A stretch of DNA of 64,000 bases from assembly GCA_020152595.1 (NCBI GenBank), contig JAIGNY010002044.1, positions 644,001 to 708,000 on the forward strand. Direction: 5' to 3'. This stretch comes from Chiridota heheva (taxonomy: Eukaryota > Echinodermata > Holothuroidea > Apodida > Chiridotidae). Within the stretch, counting starts at the first letter, position 1. The number at the start of each line of letters is the position of its first letter. Below the pieces are notes generated by a model. That model was given only the letters and a program-made list of their open reading frames with translations, was not told where the DNA came from and ran no database searches. Below are positions 10,786 through 23,119 of the stretch, piece by piece. Made by a program: the position numbers and the translations under genes.

Positions 10786-11060
10786 TGTAGCATACAAAGC
10801 TAAATCCATCCAAGCCATTAGGCTGGTGCTTATCCCCGGTTTCCATGGCGCCAGCGGATAAAAGTATATGACTTCCCCTGGATAGGACACCAGTGTATCA
10901 CAGATTAACTCCCCAGCAGTGCTGGTACTTATTTTACAGCTGAGTGGACTGAAGCAAGTAAAGTGTCTTGCTCAAGGGCACAATGCAGTGCACATGATGG
11001 GAATTAAACCTGGTACCTTTCGAATACTAGCATGATGCCTTAGCCTCTGCACCTCACATT
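10786..11060 (-). mobile_element. tRNA-derived SINE with Deu-like core (copy 1)
   Basis: Read on the minus strand from 11060: a tRNA-like head (GCAGAGGCTAAGGC as A-box, AGGTTTAATTCCC as B-box). A core follows with GAGCAAGACACTTTACTTG and CACTCAGCTGTAAAATAAGT, resembling the Deu domain of deuterostome SINEs, then TGTCCTATCCAGGGGAAGTC and GGAAACCGGGGATAAGCACC. The same core is at 20450-20690 under a different, better preserved tRNA head. Confidence 0.7.
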
Positions 11061-11559
11061 ATAGGATACAAAATCATGCTTTAATATGTTGCAACAATAA
11101 CAAACATATTTTAACTTTACTTAACACTATTTGTCAAAATACAAATTTGGTCTTTCATGGCATGCTTGCCAAAATTCCTGTAAGAATGAAAACTATTAAA
11201 CAGCATAAGCCAATCATGTGTCAAGGGGCAGCATAATCCAATCATGAGTCAAGGGGCTTAGATTTTTTAAGCTTTTGTGGAATGATGACTTATCAGCTAT
11301 TAATGCAGGGTAATAATTGTAGTATTACATTCATAACAAAAAAAATCAACACATTGGCGAAATATTTGAAATGTAATAACTTCTAAGTGGAATGAGATAT
11401 GAACGTGGCTTTTTCACCAATTTGTAAGTGAACATGTAAATTCACAGGAATTTTTATTAGAAAAGAAGAAATTTGTGGCAAACAATAGAATTCTGCATTC
11501 ATGCAAGTTCAACTTATTTGAAAAAGGACCTAAAATAAAACAATTTTGTGAGATAACCT

Positions 11560-11692
11560 TGTTTCATTTTCTAATATTTGTAGAAATAACAAGATGTTTG
11601 TATTCTTTCTTCACCATTTGGTTTCGCTTGATGTCCTCTTTGATATAAGATGGACTTGCGGGACCGCTGAACTAATCCTTTAACATAGAGAC
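11560..11692. mobile_element. fragment of a long-TIR MITE (family B)
   Basis: The reverse complement of the end (TTAAAGGATTAGTTCAG ... AAATGGTGAAGAAAG) matches both terminal inverted repeats of the complete copy at 61285-61862. The partner end was not found to the left, so this is probably a partial copy. Confidence 0.5.
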
Positions 11693-12929
11693 ACAACTAA
11701 AGAGACGCTCATTCTTACTGCACTAAATATATCTCATTTTTCTCCCAAGGTGGGGAGAGGGGGGGAAGGGGGTGCACTTTATACTAGAAGTGGTAGGGGT
11801 GTGCAGCCCATCAACCATACCTGCAGTATGACAGATTTCTTCCTACCTGCAGTATGAAATTATACAATTTTGATATTTACAGTATGAAAGAAATCAATTT
11901 TGAGTATTGATTATTCAACAAAAATATTGTAAAAATGGACCACCAGTACGAAATTGACCAAGTAAACAGCATTTTGTGGGACCTGCACCTCAGAAATGAT
12001 GCAAAAAAGGCATATGCACTATGAAAATGTTGCCAAAAAAAAAGGAACCTGCCTGGGCAGCACATTAACCTCACATATGGAAGTGCTCCCAACCCCCTCC
12101 CCTTCCCTAGTTTGTTCTTTGAATCAATTAAGTTGTTCCAGTCCCACGGATGTTTTAAGTTCTATTTGAATCATGTACAAACACATTCATGATAGGTCTT
12201 GTTTACACAAACAGACAAAAACATAACCTTCCTCCTCTTATGGTGGCAGAACTGAAGGTTTGAAACAATGGATTCAAAAATAATGAATTTATATGTTGTA
12301 AAAATTTGTATAGGTGTAACCATTTTTTATGTTTTGTACAGAAAGTGTAACAAATTTGACAAGTGTGATTCTGTACAAAGCATATACTTCAATTCGTTAT
12401 TATCGATAAGGTGTCGAATTATTGGTTGACCAATAAATAGATTGGTCGACCAATAGGAAGTTGTGTTTACAGGTGCTTGACAATTCGAGCTTTGTTTGGC
12501 AATTAACACCATCTTGAAAAAATGTTATTTTGAAATATGTGAAGAGTATTATGTGATAGGTTATGTGATCATAGATGTGTGGTATTGATAAGTGAAGTTG
12601 TGAATGTGATTGAGGAATTCTCCAGGTGGTGTCAAGATCAAAAATAGTTTAGTCAACAATTATGTCAAAATATTTAAAGAAAAAAATATATTTGAGGTCC
12701 ACAGTAATTTGGGACCATCAATGACCCCCAAAACCAGAGCAGCTGGCTACTCTCTCTGCAGGGCATGTCTGACTAAATGTAAGTGTTTGATATTAGCAGA
12801 GACATAGGCAGGATTGAGAGGGAGGAAGGGGGGCACAAAGGGTGCACTTACCCTCCCCCACACACACTTTTTTCTTCAAAATTGTTATCTTTTGTATGGT
12901 ATTATGGTATCTTAGCATGATTTTGTGGT
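11693..12929. other. dispersed low-copy repeat and anonymous sequence
   Basis: The stretch 11750-12110 (GGTGCACTTTATACTAG, CTGCAGTATGA repeated, ATTGATGGGCTGCACA-type text) recurs inverted at about 22700-22990, so it is an unclassified dispersed repeat. The G/C-run stretch at 12810-12930 recurs at 15705-15840. The rest shows nothing recognisable. Confidence 0.5.
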
Positions 12930-13165
12930 TTTACCCCCTCCCCCACTTTTGACTGACCCTTTCTTACTTTTGACTGACCCTCCCCCACTTTTGACTGACC
13001 CTCCCTTTTGACTGACCCCACCACTGACCCCTCCCCACTTTTGACCCTCCCCACTGACTGACCTTCCCCACTTTGACTGACCCTCCCCACTTTGACTGAC
13101 CCTTCCCCACTCGACTGACCCTCCCCACTTTCACCCTCCCCACTTTCAACCCTCCCCTCATTGTT
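12930..13165. repeat. minisatellite, about 20-bp unit TTTTGACTGACCCTCCCCAC
   Basis: About a dozen irregular copies of (T)TTGACTGACCCTCCCCAC with internal deletions. It grows out of the pyrimidine-rich end of a dispersed repeat. Confidence 0.85.
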
Positions 13166-13716
13166 CAGTCATTTAGGCATTTTGTTTATCCAGAACACTT
13201 TGTCGGGGAAACATGCATCGATTTGCACAAATAAACACCGCGCTTTAGTCTACTAACGCACGCTACTTGTGCATTTTCAAACTTCGAAAACATATTTTTC
13301 ACAATGTTTACGCCAAATGTGCAACAGTTTCCTGCACAAATTTCCAAGTGAAGGTAGAGATTTAGGCCTCTAAAGGTGACCGAATTTGCACTGGCTGTAA
13401 TGGTAAAATGCATAGTTTTCACTGTCAAACTGGTATTCAGATCTACGCACATTATTATAACATCATCCTGAATAATCGAATGAGCTTGTTTTTGTTCTGC
13501 GTGCTCATAAAGGTACCTGAACTGCAAACTCCATTCAAAATACGACTTCATTAAGTTCCAATTGTGAGCTTGTGGTAAGCGAGTGTTGAGTTTGCAGTGA
13601 GCCTTAAAGTGCATTATTTCTATAAGGGTTGAAAACCATTATTTCTGGTTCTTTTAGATTTTTACCACCTTCAGGGGAAGGGGTTGGGGAGGGGGAGGCA
13701 CCTGTGATTTTTAATG

Positions 13717-14950
13717 TGAGCCTTGCTAAACAGGGGAATCCAAGGAATCTTGCTAAACAGGGGACTCCAAGGAATCTTGCTAAACAGGAGAATCCAAGGA
13801 ACCTTGCTAAACAGGAGAATCCAAGGAACCTTGCTAAACAGGAGAATCCAAGGAACCTTGCTAAACAGGGGAATCCAAGGAATCTTGCTAAACAGGGGAA
13901 TCCAAGGAATCTTGCTGAACAGGAGAATCCCAGAAATCTTGCTAAACATGGGAGTCCAAGGAAACTTGCTAAACAGGGGAATCCAAGAAATCTTGCTAAA
14001 CAGGGGAACCCCAAAAATCTTGCTAAACAGGGAAATCCAAGGAACCTTACTAAAGAGGGAAATCCAAGGAACCTTGCTAAACAGGAGAATCCACAGAACC
14101 TTGCTAAACAGGGGACTCCAAGGAACCTTGCTAAACAGGGTAATCCAAGGAATCTTGCTAAACAGGGGAATCTTAGGAACCTTCCTAAACAGGGGAATCC
14201 AAGGAACCTTGCTAAACAGGGGAATCCAAGGAATCTTGCTGAACAGGAGAATCCCAGAAATCTTGCTAAACAGGGGAGTCCAAGGAAACTTGCTAAACAG
14301 GGGAATCCAAGAAATCTTGCTAAACAGGGGAACCCCAAAAATCTTGCTAAACAGGGAAATCCAAGGAACCTTACTAAAGAGGGAAATCCAAGGAACCTTG
14401 CTAAACAGGAGAATCCACGGAACCTTGCTAAACAGGGGACTCCAAGGAACCTTGCTAAACAGGGTAATCCAAGGAATCTTGCTAAACAGGGGAATCTTAG
14501 GAACCTTCCTAAACAGGGGAATCCAAGGAACCTTGCTAAACAGGGGAATCCAAGGAACCTTGCTAAACAGGAGAATCCAAGGAACCTTGCTAAGCAGGGG
14601 AATCCAACTTGCTAAGCTAAACAGGAGAATTCAAGGAACCTTGCTAAACAGGAGAATTTAAGTTGCTAAACAGGGGAATCCAAGGAACTTGCTAAACAGG
14701 AGAATCCAAGGAACTTGTTAAACAGGGGAATCTAAGAAAGCTTGCTCAACAGGGGAATCCAAGAAACCTTGCTAAACGGGGGAATCCAAAGAACTTGCTA
14801 AACAGAGGAATCCAACTTGCTAAACAGGGGAATCCAAAGAACTTGCTAAACAGAGGAATCCAAGGAACTTGTTAAACAGGGGAATCCAACTTGCTAAACA
14901 GGGGATTCCAAGGAACTTGCTAAACAGGGGAATCCAAGGAACTTGCTACA
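13717..14950. repeat. 27-bp minisatellite with 324-bp higher-order structure
   Basis: The core unit is CTTGCTAAACAGGGGAATC plus CAAGGAAT, repeated without length change from 13717 to about 14610, then in shorter 24-26-bp variants to about 14950. The set of twelve variant units starting near 13890 is repeated, in the same variant order, 324 bp later (12 x 27): the marker CTTGCTGAACAGGAG occurs at 13911 and 14235. Because 27 is divisible by three, several frames stay open. The plus frame 13629-14615 reads a 9-residue repeat NLAKQGNPR, other frames run 13723-14661 (+) and 13604-14338 (-). I see no promoter, splice or homology support for translation. Confidence 0.95.
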
Positions 14951-14999
14951 TTATTTATGAAAATGTGACCCCATTCCCCCTCCATGACTGTGCCACTGG

Positions 15000-17900
15000 T
15001 TATGGAAAAACTTTTTAGTTGTTTAAATTTGAATTTAAAAACAAATACTTGAACAGAAATTGCCTTGAGTTTAAGCAAGTTTGATTTTTTTTGTGAAGTA
15101 TTTGGACTATTTAAAAAAAAAAATATTGATATTAATGCAATCATAGCACTGCCAAATGAAACAAAAAATATATATCGTAATGCAAAGGTATATGTAAATG
15201 TCTTAACATCAAAAGTGCAACCCTTAATAAATGCAATTTTTCTTTTAGATGAACTAATCTCTACACTGAACAAAGCTCACAAATTGCATTCCTTATTTTC
15301 CCCCCGAAGCAACATTAAATTTATTAGGCACTATGAAAGCAAAAATTGTCATCAAAATTGGTCAGGAAATTGACTCTTAGAGCATTTTGAAAACTTTGCC
15401 ATCAATACCCACATTTTCATGCAAATTTGTGATGTATTACAGGGCTATACCATGGCATTTTCTTTTGTTTAAATGCCTGTCATAAATTTCTGGACCAAAA
15501 TTTGTTTACCAGTCTCCAGTCAAATTCTAACAGGAACGTACTCTCCTATTATGTTTTAAATGCATATTTTGTAATTTTGTAATTATAGGAAAAATGTAAT
15601 CATAGGAAAAATGTAATCAGGAAAAATGTAATCATGGGAAAAGAGCCTAGAATGGAGATGAGTGGTGCAAGGTACATTACTCTTTGTCAATGAAATTCAT
15701 CATAGGCAGGATTTGAGGGGGACAAAGGGGGAACTTGCCCCCCACTTTTTTCTCTTCAAATTTGTACCTTTTGTATGGTGATTTTGCATCTTAGCATTCC
15801 CCCCCCCCTCCCCCACTATTCCTCCCCACACACTTTTGGTAAGCACATCCCACCCATGAAATTCCTGGTGTAAAATGTTGTGATTAAAGTAAAGAATTCT
15901 TATCTAAAACTGGATAGACGATCTGCTTCTTCTAAATAAGGGAACTTGGGCACCAGCACTAGACCAAACCAATTATCAGATGGATCATGCAGCTACAATG
16001 ATATATCTATTTTCTTGTTTATCCTACAACCAAAGTTTTGCATTGTATTCTTACATTGTATTGATGTTGCCCTTTGTATATTACAGTAGTTTCGTTTACG
16101 AGCGATGCACAAGTTATTTTATTTGATTGTTTGGCATGCAACAATAGCATCATAACCATAGGCATACAGGGCCATTTCCATTTTGTATCGGGAGGAGGGG
16201 GGGGGGGAGTTACAGGGGGAGGGGTACTTAATCTCAAAACTGCTATTTTTTCAAATTTTTGAAAAAAATTCTTGGTCAATTAACAACAATCTTGTACTCT
16301 CGATGACCTCAAAAACTTGACCTTTAAAATAACCTCGAACACAAAATTGCCTGACCCTTTAATTGTTTTCCTTGCCAAACTGCTAAACAATTTTTTATTT
16401 GATTTTGTAACATTTACATTGTATTGTTTTTTTACAGCTTTTGTTTAATAGCCAGAATTTCATTTATCGCAATATGTTTTATATTATTATTATTATGTAC
16501 TTATGTATCCAGAAATATTAATTGTATTTATATCACATATATTTTAGCAAGCCTTACAGATTGCAACTAGTTAATCAAAGTGAATGATTTATCATGTAAT
16601 TGCAGAGAATTGAGCATCTACGACATGTGACATATTGTGACAAAATTTCATTGTCCAAAAATCTGACATTTTGAAAATGTTATGACAAAATGAACATATT
16701 CAGATGTATTAAAGTTTGTTTAACAATTTGTGACATGTTTCACCCCTTCACTCACACTCATTGGTGATTTGATGGTGCATTTTAATGGTGGATTCCATTT
16801 TTATGAAACAGAAATAACCAAATGATCCTTTCTATGAGTCCTTTCTATGAGTATCACTGGTCATGTGTGAATCTATGCCAATCAAATGTGACAAAGGCAA
16901 AACCGATTTAACATTCTGTGAAAAGGTGCCTTTAAATTATGTGATATTTGAGGCATGTGACAAATTCGAAGAATATTGTTTAAATATTAGGAGAAACGTA
17001 GCTTTTTAAGCACGTTATTTTCCATAAGTGAAAATAGATGGATATGTTGGAAAACTTTTAAATTTTGTCTTGCATTTAGGGGAAAAGTGAAGTGAGAGAG
17101 ATGTAAAAATGAAATATAAATTAATTTTTGTCAAAAAGTAACCTTGTTCTTAGGACTATTAATTTAATATTATTTGCCATCAGCCAACTATACATCTCTC
17201 TAAAAGACAATGGAATTTGTTGACGGGACGCCCATCTAATAGATTGTATAGCAGGGATTGATAAGAGACGCACATGTTAAGAAGCCTTTTTTATTGGGTC
17301 ATCATGCATTAACAATTTTTTTTTTTTTGTCAAATAAGTATTTTAGTACAAACCTTTTTAAAGCCCAACACCTGTAAGATTTGTTAAGAGCAACTTGCAG
17401 TCTTCTTGAAAGTCATAGCCTTGAAGATGTTAATCCCGTCTCCGGTGTTTGTGATTTTACACCACAAATTCGTTCTTGGTGCTACTAGAGTGTAAGATCA
17501 CATTAATGTATTTTAGCTTCAGAAGCGCTGAAACTTTTTTCTCATAAATCTGCTCCTCTGTAAAGATTAGGAATAAAACTCAAACTTGTTTTTATTAGCA
17601 TACCTCTGTTGATTATAATTCAACATTCAGGTATCATAAATGAAGGCAACTTATCGTTGTAGTTCTTCGATCAGAAATCTCTCATTTTTAATTCGTATTT
17701 GTTAAATCTTAGGACCGATTGCATAATGTCCTCAGCAAGGGTGGCGATTTCTTTTCAACATTGTGGGGATGGACCAAGGCAAAATCAAGGGGGGAAAGAA
17801 CATAAGCATATTCATTCCCCAACAAAATTGACGCCCCCAGATGGCTGCCTATGGTCCCCAGATGTCTTTATCCTACCTTACTATTTTAGGCCCTTCCCCA

Positions 17901-20449
17901 TCTCATTCAATGTTTGCCATTGTTTATTTATTTTCCCCAAGTAGGTTAAAACAAATCCAAAATTAGAAATGGGGTGGGGTGGAGAATTTAAAATCAAGGA
18001 ATGAAATATATAAGAAAATAAAAACTTTTGAAGTATTTTTGACACAATTGTTCCAATGGTTTTGTCCAAGATTGTAGTGTAGGAAGAGGGCTGTAATGAC
18101 GTATTCTTTGTGGGTGAGGGTTCAGGTTCATGTGACCTGGTGGTTGAAAGCTATGGCATGTAGTGACTGTGTATAGGACCGTATTTGATGTATTATGTGC
18201 TCTAATTAGCACCCACCCAACATTTTTTGACAGGTAACAATTTATTTGATTGATTTTAAGATTTAAAATAAGTTTTGTTACATTATTTGCTTATTTTGCA
18301 TCTGGCACTTATGTTTTTGTGGTGGTTATAACCTGTTCACACAATGCAGTTCGAACAGCACACTGCACCCGGAGCATGGGTGCTTATCAGATAAAAAATT
18401 TGGGTCTGAAAAGTGGGGTAATTCTATTTTCGTAAGTGCCCTGGGCACTTATTATGTCGAATACTGTTGCTACTGCAGGTTGTGGGAGTGTTTACTCTTG
18501 TGGTTGGACTGCAAAATATATTGTGTGAATGTAAGTTGGTGGATGTTGGAGATATGTGATACACATAAGTAGTTAGTTTGGTGATAGATTCATTGGTTGG
18601 TTAGGTTTTAATGATAGTAAAGAAAATAGATTTGAAATAAGGAGACAAAATGGGTGACTTTGTATCATCAATTGCAACAAAAGAAAGTATATTATGAACT
18701 TGTGTTGTTCAATCCCCTGATGAGTGTTAGTTAATGAGCATTAGAGAATACTAATTACTAATGGAAAAACTTATTTTTGAAGGAAAAAACTAACTAACCA
18801 GAAAGTAGAGATTTGTGATATTCTTGGTTAGCTTTTTTGTTGGAAAATTTAGAAAGATATTAATTTAGTGGTTCATCCTGGTGTGAACATCTTAAAAGAT
18901 TTGCTTAAGGCCACGGACTAAAATTCTTACTGGATAAACGGAAAAGGCTGTGTTTACTGGTTAGGATTCATCTTTCTAAACACTTCAAAATATATCCAAT
19001 GAAGTGCTAATGTAATTTGAATGGGTTTGTGTCTCCTGTAAGGGCGAATCAACGTGCTTCTCTGGTTTAGTGATCAAGGCTTAATCTCATATGATCAGAA
19101 GGTTCAGGGGTGGCACCAGATTTCCAATTAAGAGGGGGGGGGGGGGTATCCTGACATGGCTTATTCTTTTCGAGAAAGGAAGGGGGAAAATTAATAACAA
19201 TCAAAACATTTCCTATCATTTAGAGGTCCCCGATTGGAGAAGAGTGGGCTGTAGCCACGCACTGGCACTACCCATACTATCTTGCCGGTTGTAACAATAG
19301 ATGCATGATGACTTAAATGTAAAGGATGCATTACTAATCATTCATACCTTTTGTTTCCTGTTTTATAAATAGCTTATATTGTCTTTCCATAACATTTCCT
19401 GATGCTTTCCATTCTGTAGGTTTTCATGTTTTACATTAAGATGATAATATTTGAGAGTTTGCTTGCAATTATCAACTCAAGTCACTTGAAATAAAATATT
19501 GTCAATGAAAATGTTTACTCTTTTTTTATATGGATAAATGTGAAACAGTATGTATTTTGCATAACACTTGCTACAATGTTTTAAGCAACAGTATCATTCA
19601 GGGCCATAATTCCGGGGGGGGACAAACACTTTTCAGTGGAATTTGAAAGATCAATACATTTTGAGTAAAATTGTCCTCTTGTCCCACCCACTTTTTTTGG
19701 ATAAGAGACCATGTCCCCCCTTTCCCCTCTTTCCGGATGAGAAATATGGCCCTGGTATCATGCACATGTTGTCAATAGGTTATATTTTACTAATATGCAT
19801 ATGGTGGGCATGGAATATCAATACATGTTATTAGCATACAGTATTTCCTGATATGCAATGACAACATAAAATCAACCAACATGAATGAATGCATATTGCA
19901 ACCACTTTAAACTGTTTTACCCAAGTCTCATTTCTATGGCGATATAGATTAATTTTACCCAACTCAAGTTTGTTTAAACGGGTCTTCCTTCTTGCAAACA
20001 TCTTTTCATTTTGTCTTCCCTGCTGTAAATTCCAGTTCAACCCATTTGAAGTTTTCAACAAGGTTAAAACTGGGTTCAAATAGGGCAAAGTAGATACCCT
20101 AGTTCAACATAGTTCAACCCAGTTGTTCCAATTTTTCATTTTAACCTAGTTAAAAAAACAGGTCAACTGGAATTTCCAGCAGGGTTAAGTCATATTATTA
20201 CTGAAGCTGCGGGAATCATGCATGAAAGATTCGCACCCTTACATCAGCGTTGTTTAGTTTTTCCACATTAGAAAATCAAACATCTTAAGGTCAACAAAAA
20301 CTTTACGCATTACTGCCCTCACACTCCATACATGCAGTACAATTATACATACACTGTACATAACATGAGTTTATTTTAGGAATGGTTTGAAAGGATACAG
20401 CGTGTACATTATTTAAGAAATATTGAGTGAGGGTGCTGCGAGTAGCAAT
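15000..20449. other. long stretch with no supported gene
   Basis: AT-rich sequence with only short open frames. G/C-run dispersed repeats occur near 15705-15840, 16190-16225, 17740-17850, 19120-19250 and 19605-19750 (GGGGGGGACAAG...CCCCCAC type). Short T- and A-runs occur at 7-13 bp. I could not assign any exon, RNA or transposon end. Confidence 0.4.
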
Positions 20450-20690
20450 GTCGGGGCACAATAATGGCATGGGTAGAGCATCTAACTGGTTCTCCAAAAA
20501 GTCCGGAGTTCCAATTCCCACCCAGGGTACCACAGTATGTTCTTAAGCAAGACTAATTTCCGATTGTTCCAGTTGACTCGGCTGTGAAATGAATACCAGC
20601 TTGTTTGCTTTGGAGTTAAGTCGCAATGGGACTGGTGTCCCGTCCAGGAGAAGTCACGTACTCTCATCCGCTTGCACCAAGGAAAATGCA
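20450..20690 (+). mobile_element. tRNA-derived SINE with Deu-like core (copy 2)
   Basis: The head ATGGCATGGGTAGAGCATC, then AGTCCGGAGTTCCAATTCCC, resembles a tRNA with degraded A- and B-boxes. The body has AAGCAAGACTAATTTCCG, TCGGCTGTGAAATGAATACC, GAGTTAAGTCGCAATGG, GGTGTCCCGTCCAGGAG and CTCTCATCCGCTTG. This body is shared with 10786-11060. Confidence 0.65.
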
Positions 20691-20814
20691 AATGAAAACA
20701 GAATTACATACAGGGGTTTCACAAAATATCACATAAATCAGCATAATTAGGTATTTGTTTGTCTTTATTTATAACTTTTCTGTACAATCACAAATAACAC
20801 TAGCATGAGCAACA

Positions 20815-21035
20815 CAAAATCATTTGAAAAATAGAAGTATTACACTGGCATGAGCTTTGAAAAATAGAAGTATTTCACTGGCATGAGCTTTGAAAAATAT
20901 AAGTATTACACTGGCATGAGCAACACTAAATCATTTGAAAAATATTATTACAAAAATACAAAATATTACACAAATACAAAATATTACAATCATACAAAAT
21001 ATTACACAAATACAAAATATTACAAAAATACAATA
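20815..21035. repeat. two adjoining short tandem repeats
   Basis: 20815-20940 has three to four copies of a segment of about 33 bp (GAAAAATAGAAGTATTACAC TGGCATGAGC). 20940-21035 has about six copies of a unit of about 16 bp, ACAAAATATTACACAA. Confidence 0.8.
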
Positions 21036-21636
21036 TGATACCATGAAGCAATCAATATCTTTCCTTAGAAGAAATGGTCCGTCAATCATTCACACTTATT
21101 GCACACATCAGCTCATGATACAAACAAAAGTTTGCAAACCAATTTTTCCCACTAACACGGATGAGTGACTTCAATCACAAAAGTGCCCCAATTACTGCTT
21201 TGTGTACTCATATACACACAAATAAGCTACTTGGCTGTGGTGTGCATGGGAATGGCAGATAATCATTGTTTGGAGTGGAAACACAATACATTGAACTGGA
21301 AGTCTGGTTGGTAATTGTCAAACCCGACTTTCAGAATTAAGTCAGGTGTCAGGTGCGGGTAGGCTTAAAGAGAAACTTTTCGGCATGCTATAATATGTGT
21401 GCTCTGCTTATTAAACTGCAAGAGATGTTTCAAGGCACACATTAGGAAATATGGTACATTTAGTAGTGAATAGCATACAACATAATGCAGGGCATTGTAA
21501 GGCATCAGAATGTGGTTGGTAGGAAGGATAGGGAATAAAATGCACTGAGGACCACATATATTCAATTTGATCAATGTATTGGTTTCCTCAATGTAACTTA
21601 ACTTGAAGCACTGTCATCCAGCTCCAATCAAACAGA

Positions 21637-22119
21637 CAGTCTGGGAGCATGCCTATTAATGGAAACATAAATGTTCCTATTAATGGGAACATTTTGCTAC
21701 ATGGAAGCCACCTTTGTGATATTTCTCATGATCCTTTGCTTTCCTAACGTTAAAGCCTTATGCAATGTTACATATTTCAAATTTGAAATACGTCTGGGAA
21801 AAATATCTTTGCTAAGGGAAACTTAAAACTTATGAAAATATCTTCAATACTGTCAATGGTAAAACTTTTCCACTCCCACTTGTTACGTTCACAATGCCGT
21901 TTTCGAAATATCAGAAGACAATAGAGCTAGTCTTTTAGGCACGAAACAGCCATTTTTAAATTTCAAATGCTTTTCAACATAATAATTTTTAATATTTCAA
22001 GTATATAAATTATAAATTATGACTTTTATTGTAAAATTTTGAGCAATATGGCTGCATGACTTCAATATTCTTGTGTGTTATATATACATGTTCCTATTAT
22101 TAGGCATGCTCCCAAACTG
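21637..22119. mobile_element. MITE with 32-bp TIRs and 5-bp target duplication
   Basis: The left end begins CAGTCTGGGAGCATGCC and the right end, reverse-complemented, CAGTTTGGGAGCATGCC. The similarity continues to about 32 bp with four or five mismatches. The 483-bp element is flanked by ACAGA at 21632-21636 and 22120-22124. CAG termini suggest a hAT-like transposase source, but hAT elements normally leave 8 bp, so the superfamily is open. There is no coding content. Confidence 0.65.
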
Positions 22120-22204
22120 ACAGAGGAAGATTCAGGCACCTAGTTTCGCATTTTCAGAGCATTGATCAACCTGCCCTCATTGCCTCAACCCTGCCCCTTT
22201 TCAC

Positions 22205-22683
22205 TAAGCACTCTACACTCTAGTTTGTTTGATGAGGGCTTAACGGCACCACGACAGCAAAGGTCAAATTGTGACTGAGAGGTTAGATCATTCCAGGAGG
22301 TGGGAAGAAAAGAAATAGGGAGTCTGAGAGAAGTAAGGGGACTAATAGCCAGGAAGCTGGGATCAAGAGAGGAAGTGCAGGGGTGCAAAAAAGGGGTAAA
22401 AGTAGGTAGAGGGGGTGGGAGAGGAGGACTAAATAAGGTTGTAGAGGGAGGCACGATGAAGGAAGAAGATAATTTCATATGGAGGGTTTTTCTGAAAGAG
22501 CTTGGCTATGGAGTTGTGGGGGGTGAGGGAAGCTCTGGGGAGGTTGTATAGGGGATAAGCAGGGAGAACATGGTGGGCTGTGAGGGGGCAATGGCAATTG
22601 TTGCAGAGGGGTGGGGGAGCCAGTAAGGAGGTGGGAGTGAGTGAGGTGGATGTGACCTTTTCTAAGGCAGGTAATGTGGAAAT
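22205..22683 (-). mobile_element. 3' end of the RNase H-type non-LTR retrotransposon (copy 2)
   Basis: Matches 58431-58885 on the same strand: (TTTG)n tail at 22217-22227, 3' UTR with CTTAACGGCACCACGAC, then antisense of the ORF2 C-terminal cysteine region. It is truncated on its 5' side near 22683. The plus-strand open frame across it is a shadow. Confidence 0.75.
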
Positions 22684-22689
22684 TTGAAG

Positions 22690-22990
22690 CATATCAAAAG
22701 AAAGGAGAAACCATTTTTTTGTACACAATGTTAATATTTTTCTTGAATACTCGATATCGCAGGTATCAAAATTGACTTCCATCATACTAGGGGTATCAAA
22801 ATTGTATAATTTCATACTGCAGGTACCAACGAATATGTCGTACTGCAAGTATGGTTTTCGATTGATGGGCTGCACACCTACCACATTTAGTATGAAGAAC
22901 CCTTGAAACTAAAAGGAGAAAGTACTGCAAATTTTGTGTTGGCATATGTGAAAGGAACAGCAACCTCCTCTCCCCCCCCCCCCCCACAAC
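22690..22990. repeat. dispersed repeat, inverted relative to 11750-12110
   Basis: TGATGGGCTGCACACCTACCAC, CATACTGCAGGTA and the AT-rich flank match 11750-12110 on the opposite strand. It ends in a C-run at 22972-22984. Unclassified. Confidence 0.5.
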
Positions 22991-23119
22991 TAAATTTTAC
23001 ATTAGAATACCAACAGTTGAAAGGATCATGACGACATTGGAGGATTGGTGAAAGACCAGCTGGATAGAGATTGGCGGAGACACAAACCTTGCTAAAGAAA
23101 AGTCAGGGAACAGTGTACT

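Noticed and set aside
13186-13614. 142-codon minus-strand open frame
   Set aside because: No recognisable domain, no splice context, and composition like surrounding non-coding DNA.
13604-14661. Long open frames on both strands as repeat-protein genes
   Set aside because: They follow from a 27-bp unit without stop codons. No splice, promoter or homology support, and three frames are open at once.
22300-22551. Plus-strand open frame, Gly/Arg-rich
   Set aside because: Antisense of the 3' end of an RNase H-type LINE.
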